Position numbers and translations under genes: made by a program
Part shown: one piece after another, positions 1 through 14,100 of the stretch
Layout: each line of letters begins with the position of its first letter
Numbering within the stretch: position 1 is the first letter of the stretch
Notes under the pieces: model-generated
What the model was told of the DNA's origin: nothing
The model's database searches: none
Seen by the model: only the letters and a program-made list of their open reading frames with translations
Assembly (NCBI RefSeq): GCF_003597395.2
Contig: NC_133782.1
Coordinates: 5,869,697-5,933,696, forward strand
From: Chelonoidis abingdonii
Lineage: Eukaryota; Chordata; Testudines; Testudinidae
Reading direction: 5' to 3'
Length of the DNA: 64,000 nt

Positions 1-2012
1 GCAGGCTGAAAGAAGTTGTCTCTGAAAACATTTTATTAACCTTTTGGCGTGCTTGGAGCCACCATGTTTGTGATCTATTAACCACTAAAATGGTGCCTCC
101 TGTACTTGGTTTGCCCATGGAAATGTCAGCACTTCAAAGGGAAGTTATTGTATTCCATTGCGGTGTGGAGGCTGCAATGAAAGCTCTCCTGCCAGTGTAG
201 ACGCCTCTGGTGCACAATGACACTAGGTGCTGAAAAGTCATAGGGAAATGCCTGACAAGAAAATGTTTTGGGCTTGAGCACTTGTCAATTCTTCATGTTA
301 AAGTATTCCTTGGTTTCCCTTGCTTCTATGTCATGGGAATGTGGGCAAGTGAATAGGACGATTTTAAAAGTAAAACCAAAAGGATGAATGCTAGCATCCC
401 TGCTGACACTCTGCAGGCAGAGTTTCACTCCAGTGCAAATTTTTGTGGCTGAGTTATCTTGCTCTTGAAAGAGGGTTTTGTGATGGAAATGCTGGCAAGT
501 TCCCACTCAGAGCAGTGCAAATGGGATCACATTAATATATGTTCATCACACTGGAAACCACTATAACCGGGCAGCAAAGGGAATTAATAAATGCTCACCG
601 CGCATGTTGTTCTGCCTGGTGGATCCAGCTATATTCTGAGGGAGAAATTTCATCTCTTTCTTTAGTCTTCTGCAGCCCTTCAATGTTTCATCATGCTAGG
701 ACAAATGATATCCAACAGGGTGACCTTCTAATGCTGGCTGGGCTCCAGGAGTTGCAGCTGAATGTGGGGAGAGAAAAAAATACTTCACAGCTTTCAGGTC
801 CTGGAATGGAATTCCCATATTTATTAGGACTCCACAGTGAATTTCCACCTAGCTCTTCTCCTAACGAAGAACCTCCAGCCCTGCTGAAATAAAGTTGGCT
901 TCTCATAAAGCTTTAGGGGTGACTTCATCATGACTACTGCATGCATTACTTGATGCTATTTTATATGTGCTTTCACTGATTTTTTTTTTAATCTCTTAGG
1001 TATAAAAAGATTCCTACCCTTACACTAAACATCTTAAAAAACAAAGTTAATACTACAGCTGGGTGAAGTTTACTAAAGGGCTATTTTTAATATATATTTT
1101 TTCAAAACTTTGAATGTAGTGAAAAAATATTTTTTCATAATTATTTTTACATTTTCCCTATTTCTCAACAGCTTATAGCACCAATAAACATTTTTTTCCA
1201 AATTTTGAAATTTCAATGAACATTTTTTTAATTTTACATTTTGAAAAAAGGAAGTTTCACAAAATGTTTTCCATTTTTTTTTGAGCAGCTCAGTCTAATG
1301 TATTGAATACCATAAAACCTGTCACTTCTCCCTAAGCAAGCAAGGTCTCTGATGGGATTGCTACTAAGAGTTACCAAGTTAAATGTTGTTCTAGCTGCCT
1401 AACTGCTATGCTACATGTTTAAATTTTCAAGGACGTTCCTGTCTACAGAGACAGGCAACCATTAAGTAGTCATTTTAGGGCAGACTGTCAGGGGAGACTT
1501 TTCCTTTTGTTCTTTCTTCCTTTATAGTTCTCTTTGCCTGCAATAAAGATTCCTGTGACTGAAAGTATCAGTGTATATCGAGGTGGAGAAGCATGCTAAA
1601 AATTGTTTAGGTGGTTTTATTGGATCCATTGGTATAATGATATATTTACTTGCAGTGTATGATTCACCTGCTGAATAAATCTATGTTTTGAGTTCCGGAT
1701 AGGGTGTGGTCCTTAGTGAACAAGGGAGAGAGAGCTGGAATTCAAGCTGAGACAAAACTTGAATGTTTCTGCCTGTAGTTGTTTTCTGTATAAAAGGAAT
1801 ACTAGCTGTGATTCCATATAATATGACAGTCGGTGGAAAAAATATTTGCTGTCAATTATGGGGAGCTAAAAAATAATTTGAAGAGAGACAGACCTAATAC
1901 TATGCATGCAATAGATAAGTAAATAGTTTGACGATGATGAATGGGGGAAATGGTAGTGTTTTTCCTCTGTCCCTCCAAACTCAGCTTCTTTGTGCCTGGC
2001 TGTGCTTTTCAG
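1..2012. other. Intron upstream of the first visible peroxidasin exon
   Basis: No exon is recognisable here. The half of Ig domain 1 that must precede the exon at 2013 (with its first cysteine and tryptophan) was looked for in all + frames and not found, so the intron probably extends past the left edge. The open frame at 539-892 and its antisense shadow at 691-906 show no family resemblance. About 1060-1300 is a T/A-rich stretch ending near 'tttgagcagctcagtcta', a tail seen in several other AT-rich blocks of the window. Confidence 0.6.
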
Positions 2013-2182
2013 TAATGAAATTGACATGAAAGACGATGGGCGCCTTAACTTGCTGCAGGATGGAACCCTGATGATCCAAAACACCAAAGAATCTGACAAA
2101 GGCGTCTACCAGTGCATGGCCAAGAACGTAGCTGGAGAGGTCAAGACACAGGAAGTAGTTCTGCGCTACTTTGGCACTCCAT
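2013..2182 (+). CDS. Peroxidasin exon: second half of Ig1
   Basis: Acceptor AG at 2011-2012, donor GT at 2183. The exon starts with the third base of a codon and leaves one base. It encodes the C-terminal half of an I-set Ig domain, with the YQC cysteine motif ([19 protein letters not shown]) and the hinge into Ig2 (RYFGTP). This is nearly identical to the matching part of PXDN Ig1. Confidence 0.92.
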
Positions 2183-5100
2183 GTAATTGAGCCTTAAACA
2201 CTTCTTGACGGTCTGGATTATGGAAGGGAGTCAGATTAAGCCCTTCCTTTATTTATGTACACTTTGGCAAGTGTCTTCACACGTGTGGTGCTTTGAAAGT
2301 TCCTATCTGGTTGGAGGGGTGTTATGGAGCAAAGGGAGGGATAGTACTAGTGAAGCCATTATTGTATGAATCCACCAACCATTTCAACCCCTCAGAAAAT
2401 TAACATAGCACACATGAAGGCTACTGCTGCTCTGAGCAGGTAGGGACAAGTTCTGCTCCTGCTCCAGAACCTTCAGAAAGAAGGGCTGCCTCTCTGTAAC
2501 TCTAATACAGCACCCTGGAGCCTGGATTGTTTCCTCAGGCTGTGCAGGAATGAGGATTTTCCCCAAGGACTCAGCTTGTGTAGCAGAGAGGGTCAGAAGG
2601 CCCCTGTGATTCATTGAGTAAAAGTCACTGGAACTGTGTTGTTACATTCATTATCCACTGATGTTTATTTCTAGTGGCCCCCGTGTGTGCTAGGCACTTC
2701 GAGACAGGAGTCAGGGTTGAAGTACGTCTTCTGGAGGCAGGGTCCTGAGTGCAGAGAGAGAAGGGGACTGGAGGAGGGGAGGTTTGAGGGGAGGGAATCG
2801 AAGGTGGTAAATAAGTGTTGGGGATTGCAGGCCTAAGAATATCACAGAACAGAAGGAGAGGACAAACATCCCAGTAAAGAGGATCTGCACAGCCCTGAGA
2901 CTTTCTCCAGGGATGGGCAGAGCATGGAAGCAGAAGCGCAAGAATCATAGGTTCGGAGTAAGCCAGGGTGGGAAGATTTGTGGGGCAACCTTTATAGACA
3001 TGGATGATGAGAGCAAAGGGGAGAGGGAGAGCGGAGTACAGCGATATCGCAGCCGAGTCAGTGGAGATGCAGAGTGGTAGAGGAGTCATTCGTCTTGTCA
3101 GTTTGGAGGTCATGGAAGGGTTGGGTGGAGGGAGGCGTGATGAGACACAGCAGACTCTGAACACATTTGAAATGCAATCTGGGTCAAGCCCCACTTTTCT
3201 GTGGAAGATTTGTTCTAATTTACCAGCGAAGTTTGATTTGCCCCGTTCTCGAGGGGCCTGCCCAGGAGAGGGCAGCAAGGTTGCTTGTGTCTGAAATGTG
3301 TCCCTTGCTTTCAGCCAAGCCCAGCTTTGTGATCCAACCCCAGAACACAGAAGTGTTGATTGGGCAAAGCGTCACCTTGGAGTGTGGGGTCTCTGGGCAC
3401 CCACCCCCTCATGTCATCTGGACTCTGGGCACGGGCTCACCACTCCCAAGCGATTCCCGCTTTGCCATCACGGGCTCGGGAGGGCTGTACATCCAAAACG
3501 TCACCTTTTTGGACCAGGGCCAGTACAACTGCAATGCCAGCAACTCAGAAGGCTCCATCCAAGCTATGGCAAACATTATAGTGCAAGGTGAGGAACTCAA
3601 TGACATTGGCTGGTGTTAAGCACTCAACTGCTGGTCAGGCCGCTAAACCCAGTGTACTGGGCCCTGTTCTGCTCTCAGTGGCTATTCCTGTGTGGCTGGA
3701 TTTGGTTTTTTCCTACTACTCTGCCATTGTCTTCTCCCCTCAGATGCTCCCAGGTTCCTGGTCATTCCCATTGATCAGACTGTGACCGAGGGGCAAAGCG
3801 TGGATTTCTCCTGCACTGCTGAAGGCCATCCTCCACCTGTTATCACCTGGACAAGGGCAGGTACTCCCCCCCCGTGTTATCTTCTCCTGTAAATACCCAC
3901 CGGGCCTGGACAATGATGGCTAGGCTACTGCTCTGGGGCATTCTGCAGCCGATGGTGAGTTATCACCCAGCTGACCTGAAGGTTTACCACCCTGGTAAGA
4001 TGTCGGATCTCATGACATCCTTTGGGCTGGTGGTTGGCCTGAGGTTGAAGTGGATGGATAATGCGTGGCTGTTCCCATACTTACTCAGTGCAACTCTAAA
4101 AAATGTTCATTATACTACATGAAATATCCAGGTTCGGAGTCACCTTCCCAGGTGCTTCAGGAGTGGCATTAAAGTGGTTCCCCTTTGTCCCTCCAGTGAT
4201 TGGAAGGTGGTGCCAAGAGGCCATGGCATCGTCCTATCGTCACTGGCAGGGACGTGGAGGATTCTGGTGGGAAAGAGGGAGGCTGAGGTGAGAGTACAGG
4301 GAGCCTAAGGCAGTCACTGAAACTCTTCCTTAGGGGTCGAAAGAGGCAATTTGGCTTCTGTAGCCTGTAGGTACCAGTGAGGTCAGTCGCTTCTCTTTGA
4401 CTGAATTTTCTTTACCTTTGATGGATTAACTGCTGTAGCCTTGACTCCACTCTCTAAAGAGTGATGGTTCTGGCCTGAGCCTACAGGGCTGGTAGCTAGC
4501 AGACATTCCAGGGTGAGTGAGTGGCTACCGTGGCGGGTGGACTGTGTCAGGCAGCCGGGGGTGAGTGCAGGAGTCACTGGTCAGAAGTGGCTCTCCCTTG
4601 GCAGGTTCTTCATCCAGCCCAGCATGGATCAATACATGGCACAGCCCTGGGGGCAAGGCCACCCTGCAGGGTGCTCCCCTGGGCCCTCCAGGGCTCCCAC
4701 AGCTCACCCTTAGGGCACACCCTTCCCAGTGACAAGTTACCACCACAGCTCCAGCCCCTCCGCTGGCTGGGAGCTGGCCTGACCCACCCGTCCCCTCCAC
4801 CAAGCTAGGACACTGCACCAGCCAACGAAGCCACAAGCAGGGAGCAGAGCCCGCCTGGCAGGCACATGCCTCTTACCCTGCCCAGGCGCCAGCACCCTCT
4901 TGACCACAACACCCCAGAGCAGTTGCCCACATTGCCCGCCCATAAGGCTGGCCCTGATTACATTGCATCATCCAGGGTAACATTAAGAATCAGGAAAAGA
5001 ACAGAGACTCTTAAGCCTATACACATTCCTAAGTAGGACTATCAGAAGGAAGGAGGGATTTGGAGACTGCATGTCCTTCACTTTCTTTTCATCATGAAGT

Positions 5101-8100
5101 CCTTGGCAACGCTGAACCATAGCCAGTTCCAGTCACTCACCTGGTTTGAGAGAGCTGGGGGCTGGATAGCCATGGCTGATTGGTGTCACCGCACTGCAGC
5201 TTTTGGTCATCACCTGGTTCTTTCTAATGGGAGAGGGTGCTAGAGGAGAGAACTTGCTACTGACACCTCCCTGGGGTTTCTTTTTTTGCTTTTGAAAACT
5301 GACCTTTGAAGTTCTGTGATGGTTCTCAGCACGGCTCCTCGGCGCTGACCCCACGTAACAGTCTCTGGGCCAGGAGCCAGTTATCCCTGGCCCAGAGGCC
5401 CCCCAGCTTCCTGACGCTCCACAAGCCATAATTAATTGTTTTGAGCTGCCGGCACTGTGGCTTCCACAGCAGCAGACCAGCCATCAAGCTCAGAAGGGCC
5501 AGCTGAGATCTCCTTAACCAGCATGTTCTCCATTTCCTTTAACCTTTTCCCTGTTGCTGCCAGTGTTCCAGGAGCAGCTTTCCTGTAGGATGGACACTGA
5601 ATGGAGTGCCATGACAGACTGTGGAGTTAGCAAGGCTGTGGCATGAATAGACTTGGTAGGCTGTCCAGCAATGAAAAGGTTAAATAAATACCACTTTAGT
5701 GTCTGACCTCCTGCATAACACAGGCCACAGGACTTCCCCGAATTAACTCCTGTTTGCACTACTGCCAACCCCTTTCAAAAACATCCCATCTTGATTGTGG
5801 GGAGTCCACCACATCTCTGGGTAAGTTGTTCCCATGGTTAATAGAGGACATGCAAATTGCAACCCAGGTTAGAAAGGTCTGGTGGAGTCTTGTTCGTGTT
5901 GATTGTGCTTCAGGGCATCAATAGCAGGGGGTCGGGGGTTGTAGTGTGTGAATGCGCCGATTCCAGACACACACTCAACCACTCAGTGAACGCAGTAGTA
6001 ACACAGCTTCACAAACACATCATTCTGCTGTCACAATCAGGTGGGCCATTGCCAAATGACCGGAGACACAGTATCCTCTCCACTGGCACCTTGCGCATCA
6101 CGAGGGTTGCCCCGCATGACCAAGGCCAGTATGAATGCCATGCCGTCAGTGCCATTGGAGTCAAGAGCCTCCCAGTGCAGCTTTGGGTGACGCCTCGAGG
6201 TACACCAATGCGGGCCAGCATGTGTGGAAAATACTAGTTGCCAAATGGATTGCATTTGCTTTACAGTATGTTGAGTTTGACACTATCTGGTGAGGAAGGC
6301 AATTTTCTGAATTCCTGGGCAATGGATTTTTCTTTGCCTTGGGGAGCAGAGGGACCATAGTAAAGTTCCTTTAGAGGATGGGAGAAATGCACAAGTCCAG
6401 GTTCTCAGCCAGTGTAAATCAGCATTGTTCCGTTGAAGTCAATGAAGCTGCCTAGTTTACATCAGCTCAAAACTCACCTGACATGGACAGTGACTGGGAG
6501 ACAGGGACTACACCAGTGCTCATCTAGTTGGTGAGTGTTAGTTTTAGTGCTCCTCATGGATCTTTCACTGAGCGGTGCCCTTCCAAAACCTACATTTAAA
6601 TGCTGAAAAATACATTCAGGCTGGGACGTTTTCAAAGGAGCATAATGGAATGAGAATTGGGCATCGGACTGCTTTAGACTCCTTTGGAAATCCCAGCAGA
6701 AACATTTTATTTGGCTTGATATTTCCTGGTATTTCAACGACAACCAAACCTGAAACGTTGCATTGTTTCGTTTAAGAAAATTAGCTTTGGGTTAATTTTT
6801 TGGTAAAAGTTTTTTTTCAGTTTTTAAAAACAAATTCTTTATTAACCAAAAATGGTTTTTCATTTTTTTCCTCTTTATGATTTTGTTCTTTTCCATTGGG
6901 AGTGGAAATAGTATTTTTTGTAGGATACTTTGACAAATGCCAATTTTGATATTTGCTGTGAAAAATTTATTCTTTTTTCCTAGCAGCACTGGTTCTGGCA
7001 CTCTGTATAAGTGGTAAATCTTACTGAGAGATCATTGTTCTGAACACTAACTGCCGGGCAAAATTTCACCCCAAATTTAGATTTTCCTGAAACTGAGCTT
7101 TTGCAAAAGACAAGAACAGAAGTATTTCTATGATTTTTTAAAATTCCTATGGAAACAATCTTCTTAAACAAAAAACATCACCCACAGGGTTTGCCCACCA
7201 AACACTGCAGCATTGTGCCCCTGGTGAGACTGGGGGCAGGCCTACACTATAGGGTTAAGTCAACCTAAGTTATGCAACTCCAGCGACGTGAATAATGTAG
7301 CTGGAGTCGATGTACTATAGGTCGACTTGTTGGGGTGTCTACACCACGCTGGGTCGATGGGAGAAACTGTCTCATTGACTTACCTTACGCTTCTCATTCT
7401 GGTGGAGTACCAGAGTCAACGGGAGAGCGATCTGTGGTCAATTTAGCGGGTCTTCACTATACCCGCTAAATCAACCCCGGTGGATCGATCACCACAGCCT
7501 TGATCAGGGTAAGTATAGAGATACCCTAGAGAAATTAAACTGACTAAAATCACATGAGAAACTGACTAGCTTCTGTAAAATCATAGATTCATCGAGTTTC
7601 TCTTCTGTGTAACACAGACTAGAGAACCTCACTCAGTAATTTCTGAATCAAGTCCATAATTACTGCTTGAGCTAGAGGCTAGAGCAGATCATTTAGAAAG
7701 AGATTCGGTCTTGATTTAAAAACTCCAAGTGATGGGGAAATCCATCGTGTAATTGTCCGAGCTGAGAGAAATACAAACAGCGGCAGAAGACGAACAGTGA
7801 AATTTAAATGAGAGAGCGTTGTTAGTAACAGAGACAAGGAGAACAGATGATGTTTTAACTTGACAGTGTCCCATTAAATGTTGTTTGAGACAGGAGTCTG
7901 GGAGCCTTATTATTTCTCTCTGGTGAGATGTTACTAACTCAAACCTTCTCACAGTTGCCCCTAACAAAGAAATTTCTTGTATTTATTCCTCTGTTTCTTC
8001 ACACTGAACAGTGATCCCTGTGTTTCTTCACCCTCCACATGATGTGGTAGCTGAGACTGGCCAGGATGCTGAGATCACCTGTACTGTCCAAGGAGATCCA

Positions 8101-11100
8101 CGACCCACCATCACCTGGGCCAAAGTAAGAGAATTACAATTCCATAGTCACCCTGTACCCAGCTGATAATCCCCAGGCTGCAGTGTTGCTGATACTGTGT
8201 CATTACTAGAGCAGAGTGAATCATTGATTTTCCAGTTCAGTGACTGAGCCTAAAATATCTGAAGCAAATTCGGTTAGTTTCAAACCAAGACTGAATTTGT
8301 TGTTTTTTTGGTTTTGTTTTTTTTTTCTTGCTGAAACAAAAAAATGAAAAACTTGCATTTGGGTAGAAAAGAAACGTTTCTGATGTTGATTCGAATCAAT
8401 GTTTCAAAACTAAATGTTGAGTCAAAATGACATTTTCGAAATAGTTTGGTTTTGATTTTTGTCAAAACGAACTATTTCAACACTTCCCAAATTTTTGTTT
8501 TCAGTTGGCTTGGCGGGTTTATCAGCCAACATTCTTCACCAAATTTGACCGGAATTCATGAATAATTTCAGTGCCCCCCAAAATGCATTTTTCAGCGAAT
8601 TTACTATTAACTAAAAAAATTTCAGTCAGCTCTAGTTATTACCTAGTGCTGTCATGGTTTTAAATAAGCTTGCACAGTAAATATGGGAGAAGAAACACTT
8701 GATGGAAAACAATAAGGTTTTGAGGAGAGAAAAAGAAGGGATAGCAGGAGCAGTTCAGTTCAAACAGGAACTGAAACGTTATTTTTATTATTGTTGTTTG
8801 TTTTCTTTTATTCCTATTATTGCTGTTTGTTATTTGTATTACGGTAGGACTTGGGACCCACAATAAAGATTAGTACCCATAGTGTTAGGCCCTGTACAGA
8901 ATTGTGTTGGCCTGACTCTTCTCATTTAGGGCTTGTCTTCATATGGAACTATACAGGAGCAGTTATTTCTGAATAACTCCATGTGTGGACCCTCTTACTC
9001 TGGGATAAGGGCGCCTTGTTCTTGTTTAGCTTAATGCACATGAAACTATGTTGACTTCAGTGTGGTTAGTCCAGAGTTACATCAGTATAAATGAGAGAAG
9101 AACCAGGTCTTACATATCCCTTGGCTTCAGCTGAAAAGCAAGAAGAGACACCACAATCCAAAGAGAAGGGCTGCTCCAACTTTTGTGATTCTTTCGCTTG
9201 TCTCTCAATATTTGACATTTTACTTCTTTGTAAACTACTTTTAGATTGACTGATGAAAAGCACTGTACTATGTAGTGTATGTATTTATTTATTTATTACC
9301 CAAAGCCCCAACTCCTGGAGACAAGCAACTGCATGAGATTCTCATTTTCATTTTTTTAAAAAAATAAGTTGCTAGCTAGCTTTGTGGTTACAAAGAAAGG
9401 ACTGAAAATGTGACCTGAGTTTGGCCTGAAGGCTCAAAACTCAGAAGGCAAAGAACAAAAACCCTAAATTTATTTCTTTTGGATCTCATGATTTTATGCC
9501 AGTCTCATGATTTCTGGGGGCCTGACTCAAGATGTTGACTGTTTGGGGTTCTTAATACTGAATATGTCTGACCCACCCAAGGCCACGATGGTCTGAGATC
9601 TCATGAGAGAGCCTGGTCCTCTAGAGGTTCAGAAAAGCCTCTAAATTTTTATTCTTCATCTGAACCAAACCTGTTGATACTTATCCCTTGCACTTCTCAA
9701 ATTTTAATGTCTGTATTGCAGCAGAACGATCCCAGCTTCCTGCCTCTAAGCTAGTATAGAATATGGAAGAAAAAGTAATTCATAAAATGAATGAATATAT
9801 ATGGATTATAAGAACAGCCAGACTGGGTCAGACGAGATCCATCTGGTCCAGTATCCTGTCTTCCAACGGTGACCAGTGCCAGGTGCCCCAAAGAGAATGA
9901 ATAGAACAGATAATCATCAAGGGATCCATCCTGTGTCATCCAGTCCCAGCTTTTGGCAGTCAGAGGCTAAGGGACACCCAGAGCATGGGGTTGTGTCCCT
10001 GACCATCTTAGCTAATAGCCATTGATGGACCTGTTCTCTGTGAACTTATCTAATTTTTATCTGAACGCAGTTATACTTTTGGCCTTCACAACATCCCTTG
10101 GTAGTGATTTCCACAAGTTGATTGTGCACTGTGTGAAGATGTACTTCCTTAGTTATGTTTGTTTTAAATCTGCTGCCTATTAATTTTATTGAATGACTCC
10201 TGGTTTCCGTGTTATTTGAAGAGGTTAATAACACTTCCTAATGGACTTCCTCTACACCTCTATCTTATCCCCCCTCAGTTGTCTCTTTTGCAAGCTGAAC
10301 AGCCCCAGTCTTTTTCATCTCTTCTCAGGTGGAAGCTGTTCCATACCCCTAATCATTTTGTTGCCCTTCTTTGTACCTTGTCCAACTCTAATATTAATTT
10401 TTTTGAGATGAGGCAACCAGAACTGCGCACGGTATTCAAGGTGTGGGCGTCTCATGGATTTATATATTGGCAGTATGACATTTTGTATTTTGTTATCTAT
10501 CCCTTTCCTAATGGTTCCTAACATTCTCTTAGCTTTTTTGACTGCTGCTGCACATTGAGTTGATGTTTTCAAAGAACTATCCACGACTCCAAGATCTCTT
10601 TCTTGAGTGGAAGCAACTAATTTAGACCACATCATTTTGTGTGTATAGTTAGGATTGTTTTCCAATGTGCATTACTTTGCATTTATCAACATTGAATTTC
10701 ATCTGCCATTTTGTTGCCCAGTCACCCAGTTTTGTGAAATCCCTTTGTAGCTTGTTGCAGTCAGCTTTGGACTTAACTATCTGGAGTAGTTTTGTATCAT
10801 CTGCAAATTTTAGCACCTCACTGTTTACACCATTTTCCAGATGATTTATGAGTATGTTAAACAGGACTGGCCCCAGTACAGATCCCTGGTGGACACCGCT
10901 ATTTACCTCTCTCCAGTCTGAAAGCTGACCATTTATTCCTACCCTCTGTTTTCTATTCTTTGACCAGTTACTGACCCATAAGAGGACCTTCCCTCCACCC
11001 CATGACTACTTACTTTGCTTAAGAACCCAAGGTGTGGGACCTTGTCAAAGGCTTTCTGAAAGTCCAGCTATACTAGATCCCCTGGATCACTCTTGTCCAC

Positions 11101-14100
11101 ATGCTTGTTGATCCCCCAAACAATTCTAATAGATTGGTGAGGCATGATTTCCCTTTATAAAAGCCATGTTGACTCTACACCATATCGCATTCATCTATGT
11201 ATTTGAGAAATCTGTTTATTACTACAGGTTAAACCATTTTACCTGGTGTTGAAGTTAGGCCTGTCATTGCCAGGATTGCCTCTGGAATCTTTTTTAATAA
11301 TTGGCGTTAGATTAGCTACCCTCTGGTCATCCAGTATCGAAGTTGATTTAAGTGACAGGTTGCATACCACAGTTAGTAGTTCTGAAGGAACTCCTATATG
11401 AAACTGCAAAACTATGCAATGTATGTTTGGCAGCAGAGAGAGGTGGGAAGCTGGACACAAGTGAAACCAGTCAAAACAATTGCTGGGGGTAGGGTGAGGG
11501 GTGAAAAGGACTGAAGTCCTTTTTTTTGCTTTCAGATACTTTTCTGTGTTGCACAGAGATCTCCTGACATCTGCTGGCCATGCCAATCAATGACAGCTGT
11601 GTGTGTGTGTTTCGGAGCAGAGTCTAGGCTGAGGGATTCTCTCTGAAACGTCTTCCTGTTTTTTGATCATGTCACAGGAGGGTATTCAGATCACAGAGAG
11701 CGGCAAGTTCCATGTAAGTCAAGATGGGACCCTATCCATTCGAGACCTGGGAGTGGCTGATCAGGGCAGATATGAGTGTATAGCCAGGAATACCTTTGGA
11801 TTCACATCCAGCACCATGCAGCTGACGATCACTGGTACAGTGTCCCTTGGCTTTGTCTCGACAAGGTTCTCTCTTTCTCTTGTTCTGCTTACATACTTCC
11901 TGTGTGGATGCCTGTACTTTTAGAGGACAGTTATGTTACTCCTTTTGCTTCCTTACGGGCAGGTCATTCAGACACCCAGGCTTGCAAAGGGTGGGAGAAT
12001 GAGAACAGCTCTACCAATACAATGACAAGCTTTTAAATGCTTCCTAATAACCCTAATCCATTGGGGGAAGGAAGGCGTTCTCCATTTTTCACACTACTGC
12101 TCTGTGTAAGAAGATAGGAGAAGCAGAGATTGTAACAAATAGCAGCCAGGGAGGTAACATCACAGTGGTAACCCTTGGAGGGAAGGGAAGAATCGAGGAG
12201 GAAAAAATTGGAAGAAAAGCAAGGTCGGTTTAAAAGCATTTCTCAAGCACGCAGGGGTGAATAGTGTGCATAGCATGTCATTTATTAGATTAATTTGGTC
12301 TCCTTATCTGTGCATGAATTGACCATGAGGCGTTTAGGATGGTGTCTAACTTCTTTGTTGTTTGAAATTACTCACAGTATAACTAATGTGATTTGTTCGT
12401 GGTGGTTCGCTTGTTTTCCAACAGCACACGTTGCACGTCAGTTCCCACTGTCAATATTCACATTTGAGCTGGGTTGATTACCTTTGGTGTGATGTGCTGG
12501 CCACAAGGTATTGTCTGGTTCTTCAGTGGGCAGGGGGAACATGTAGGGTTTGTCTGATTCTGCCCAGCAATCAGGAGGTGCTTTGATCTAGCTAGTGCCA
12601 CTAAAAACAGCACTGAAGTGGTGGCAGCATGGGCTAGCCGTTCGAATACATATCCAGGGTTGTACATGGGCAGCAAGCCTGTGCCACTGCCCACGCTGCT
12701 GCTTCACTGCTATTTTTGAGCAAGCTAACTAGCTTGAAGCTAGCTCAGGTATGTCTTCACATGATACAATCACACCTCCCAACTGAAGTGTAGAAATACC
12801 CTTAGAATCAGGTTTCTGAAGTGCATACTTCTGCGTACGGGCTCATGTTAAAAAACTCGCTCTTGCCATGAACGTACCTGTCAGTTAACATGTTCTTTAG
12901 AAGATCTGTGAACATGACAGTGGGGCAACTACAGCTGAAGCAAATTCAGATATCTTATGCAAGCGACTGTTCACAGACCAAATCTTGGGGTGCTCGCTAG
13001 GCCTAAGATGGCATATTGTCATCCTGCGGTGTCGTCTCTTGTATGCTGGGGCAGCGATTTCAGTTCATAACTACCCTGCAAACTGAGACACAAACCTACC
13101 CCAAGTTGTTTCTGATGACATGCAGCAATGAAGTTCTATTTTGTAGTGGACACTGATGCACAAAAGCCTCCCCAAGTTCTCTCAGGGTTGGAAAACCAAA
13201 GTAAAATGAAGTCATTTAATTTTCTCATTCTCTCTTGATTCCTTGAAAGCCACGGATGTTGATCGGAGTGGCGACACCTTTGTAGCCACGTCAATACAGG
13301 AAGCCATCAGCAGTGTGGACCATGCTATCAATTCAACACGCACTGAGCTGTTTAGCAAGTAAGCCTGCTTGGGGATAAGATCTGAGCTGCAGAAGTGACA
13401 GCCGATGGAGATCAGAAATACATTGGGTGGAGATGCTCTGAAAGCATGTATTATACCTCACTGCTATAATTCCATCTCAGGTTTCTGGTGATCCAAATTA
13501 GTAAACATAGGCTCGATAGCAGGGTAAAAAAAATCATAACGGGGAGACCCATTTGACTGTAGAATTGTCTTACAAAGGAATCCCATCTCTCAAGTCCCTT
13601 GAGACTGTTTTGTAGGAAATAATACAGCTGTAAGAAAAATGGGATTGTAATCCTGAGCTGTTCAAAGAGACAGAGCACACAAAGAAATAAAGGATCAGCA
13701 CAATCAGTATATAAATGCAGGTGACTTCATTCATTGTGGGGCAGTGGAGCAGGCCAAAAAATATGTATCTGAACTTTTTTCTTGACAAAAAGTAGCTAAG
13801 GATTAAATGGAAATTTCATAAAAGATGTATTTTAATTGAAAATTTGGGGGTTTTCATAAGAAAACCAAAAAAAATTGGCCTTCAACCAAAATGTTATGGT
13901 ATTCAGGTTCCAAAAACTGAAACATTTTTGAAATTATGAATAATTATGAAAATATTCATTAATTTTTTTCATTGGGGGGGGAGGTGGAATCCTTTCCTGC
14001 TCAGGTCTAGCAAGCAGACACGTGGAATCACGAACATAAATACTTGTTGGGATATCTCTCCTGAATAGGTCTAGACCAGGGTTTGGCAACCTCTGGCACG

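Noticed and set aside
539..892. 117-codon open frame on the plus strand upstream of the first exon
   Set aside because: No resemblance to the missing Ig1 half or the LRR region of peroxidasin, and an equally long shadow exists on the other strand.
2625..3278. 217-codon open frame on the minus strand
   Set aside because: It lies in an intron and overlaps no known family. The composition is low in complexity (long P/S/T runs) and there is no splice or domain support.
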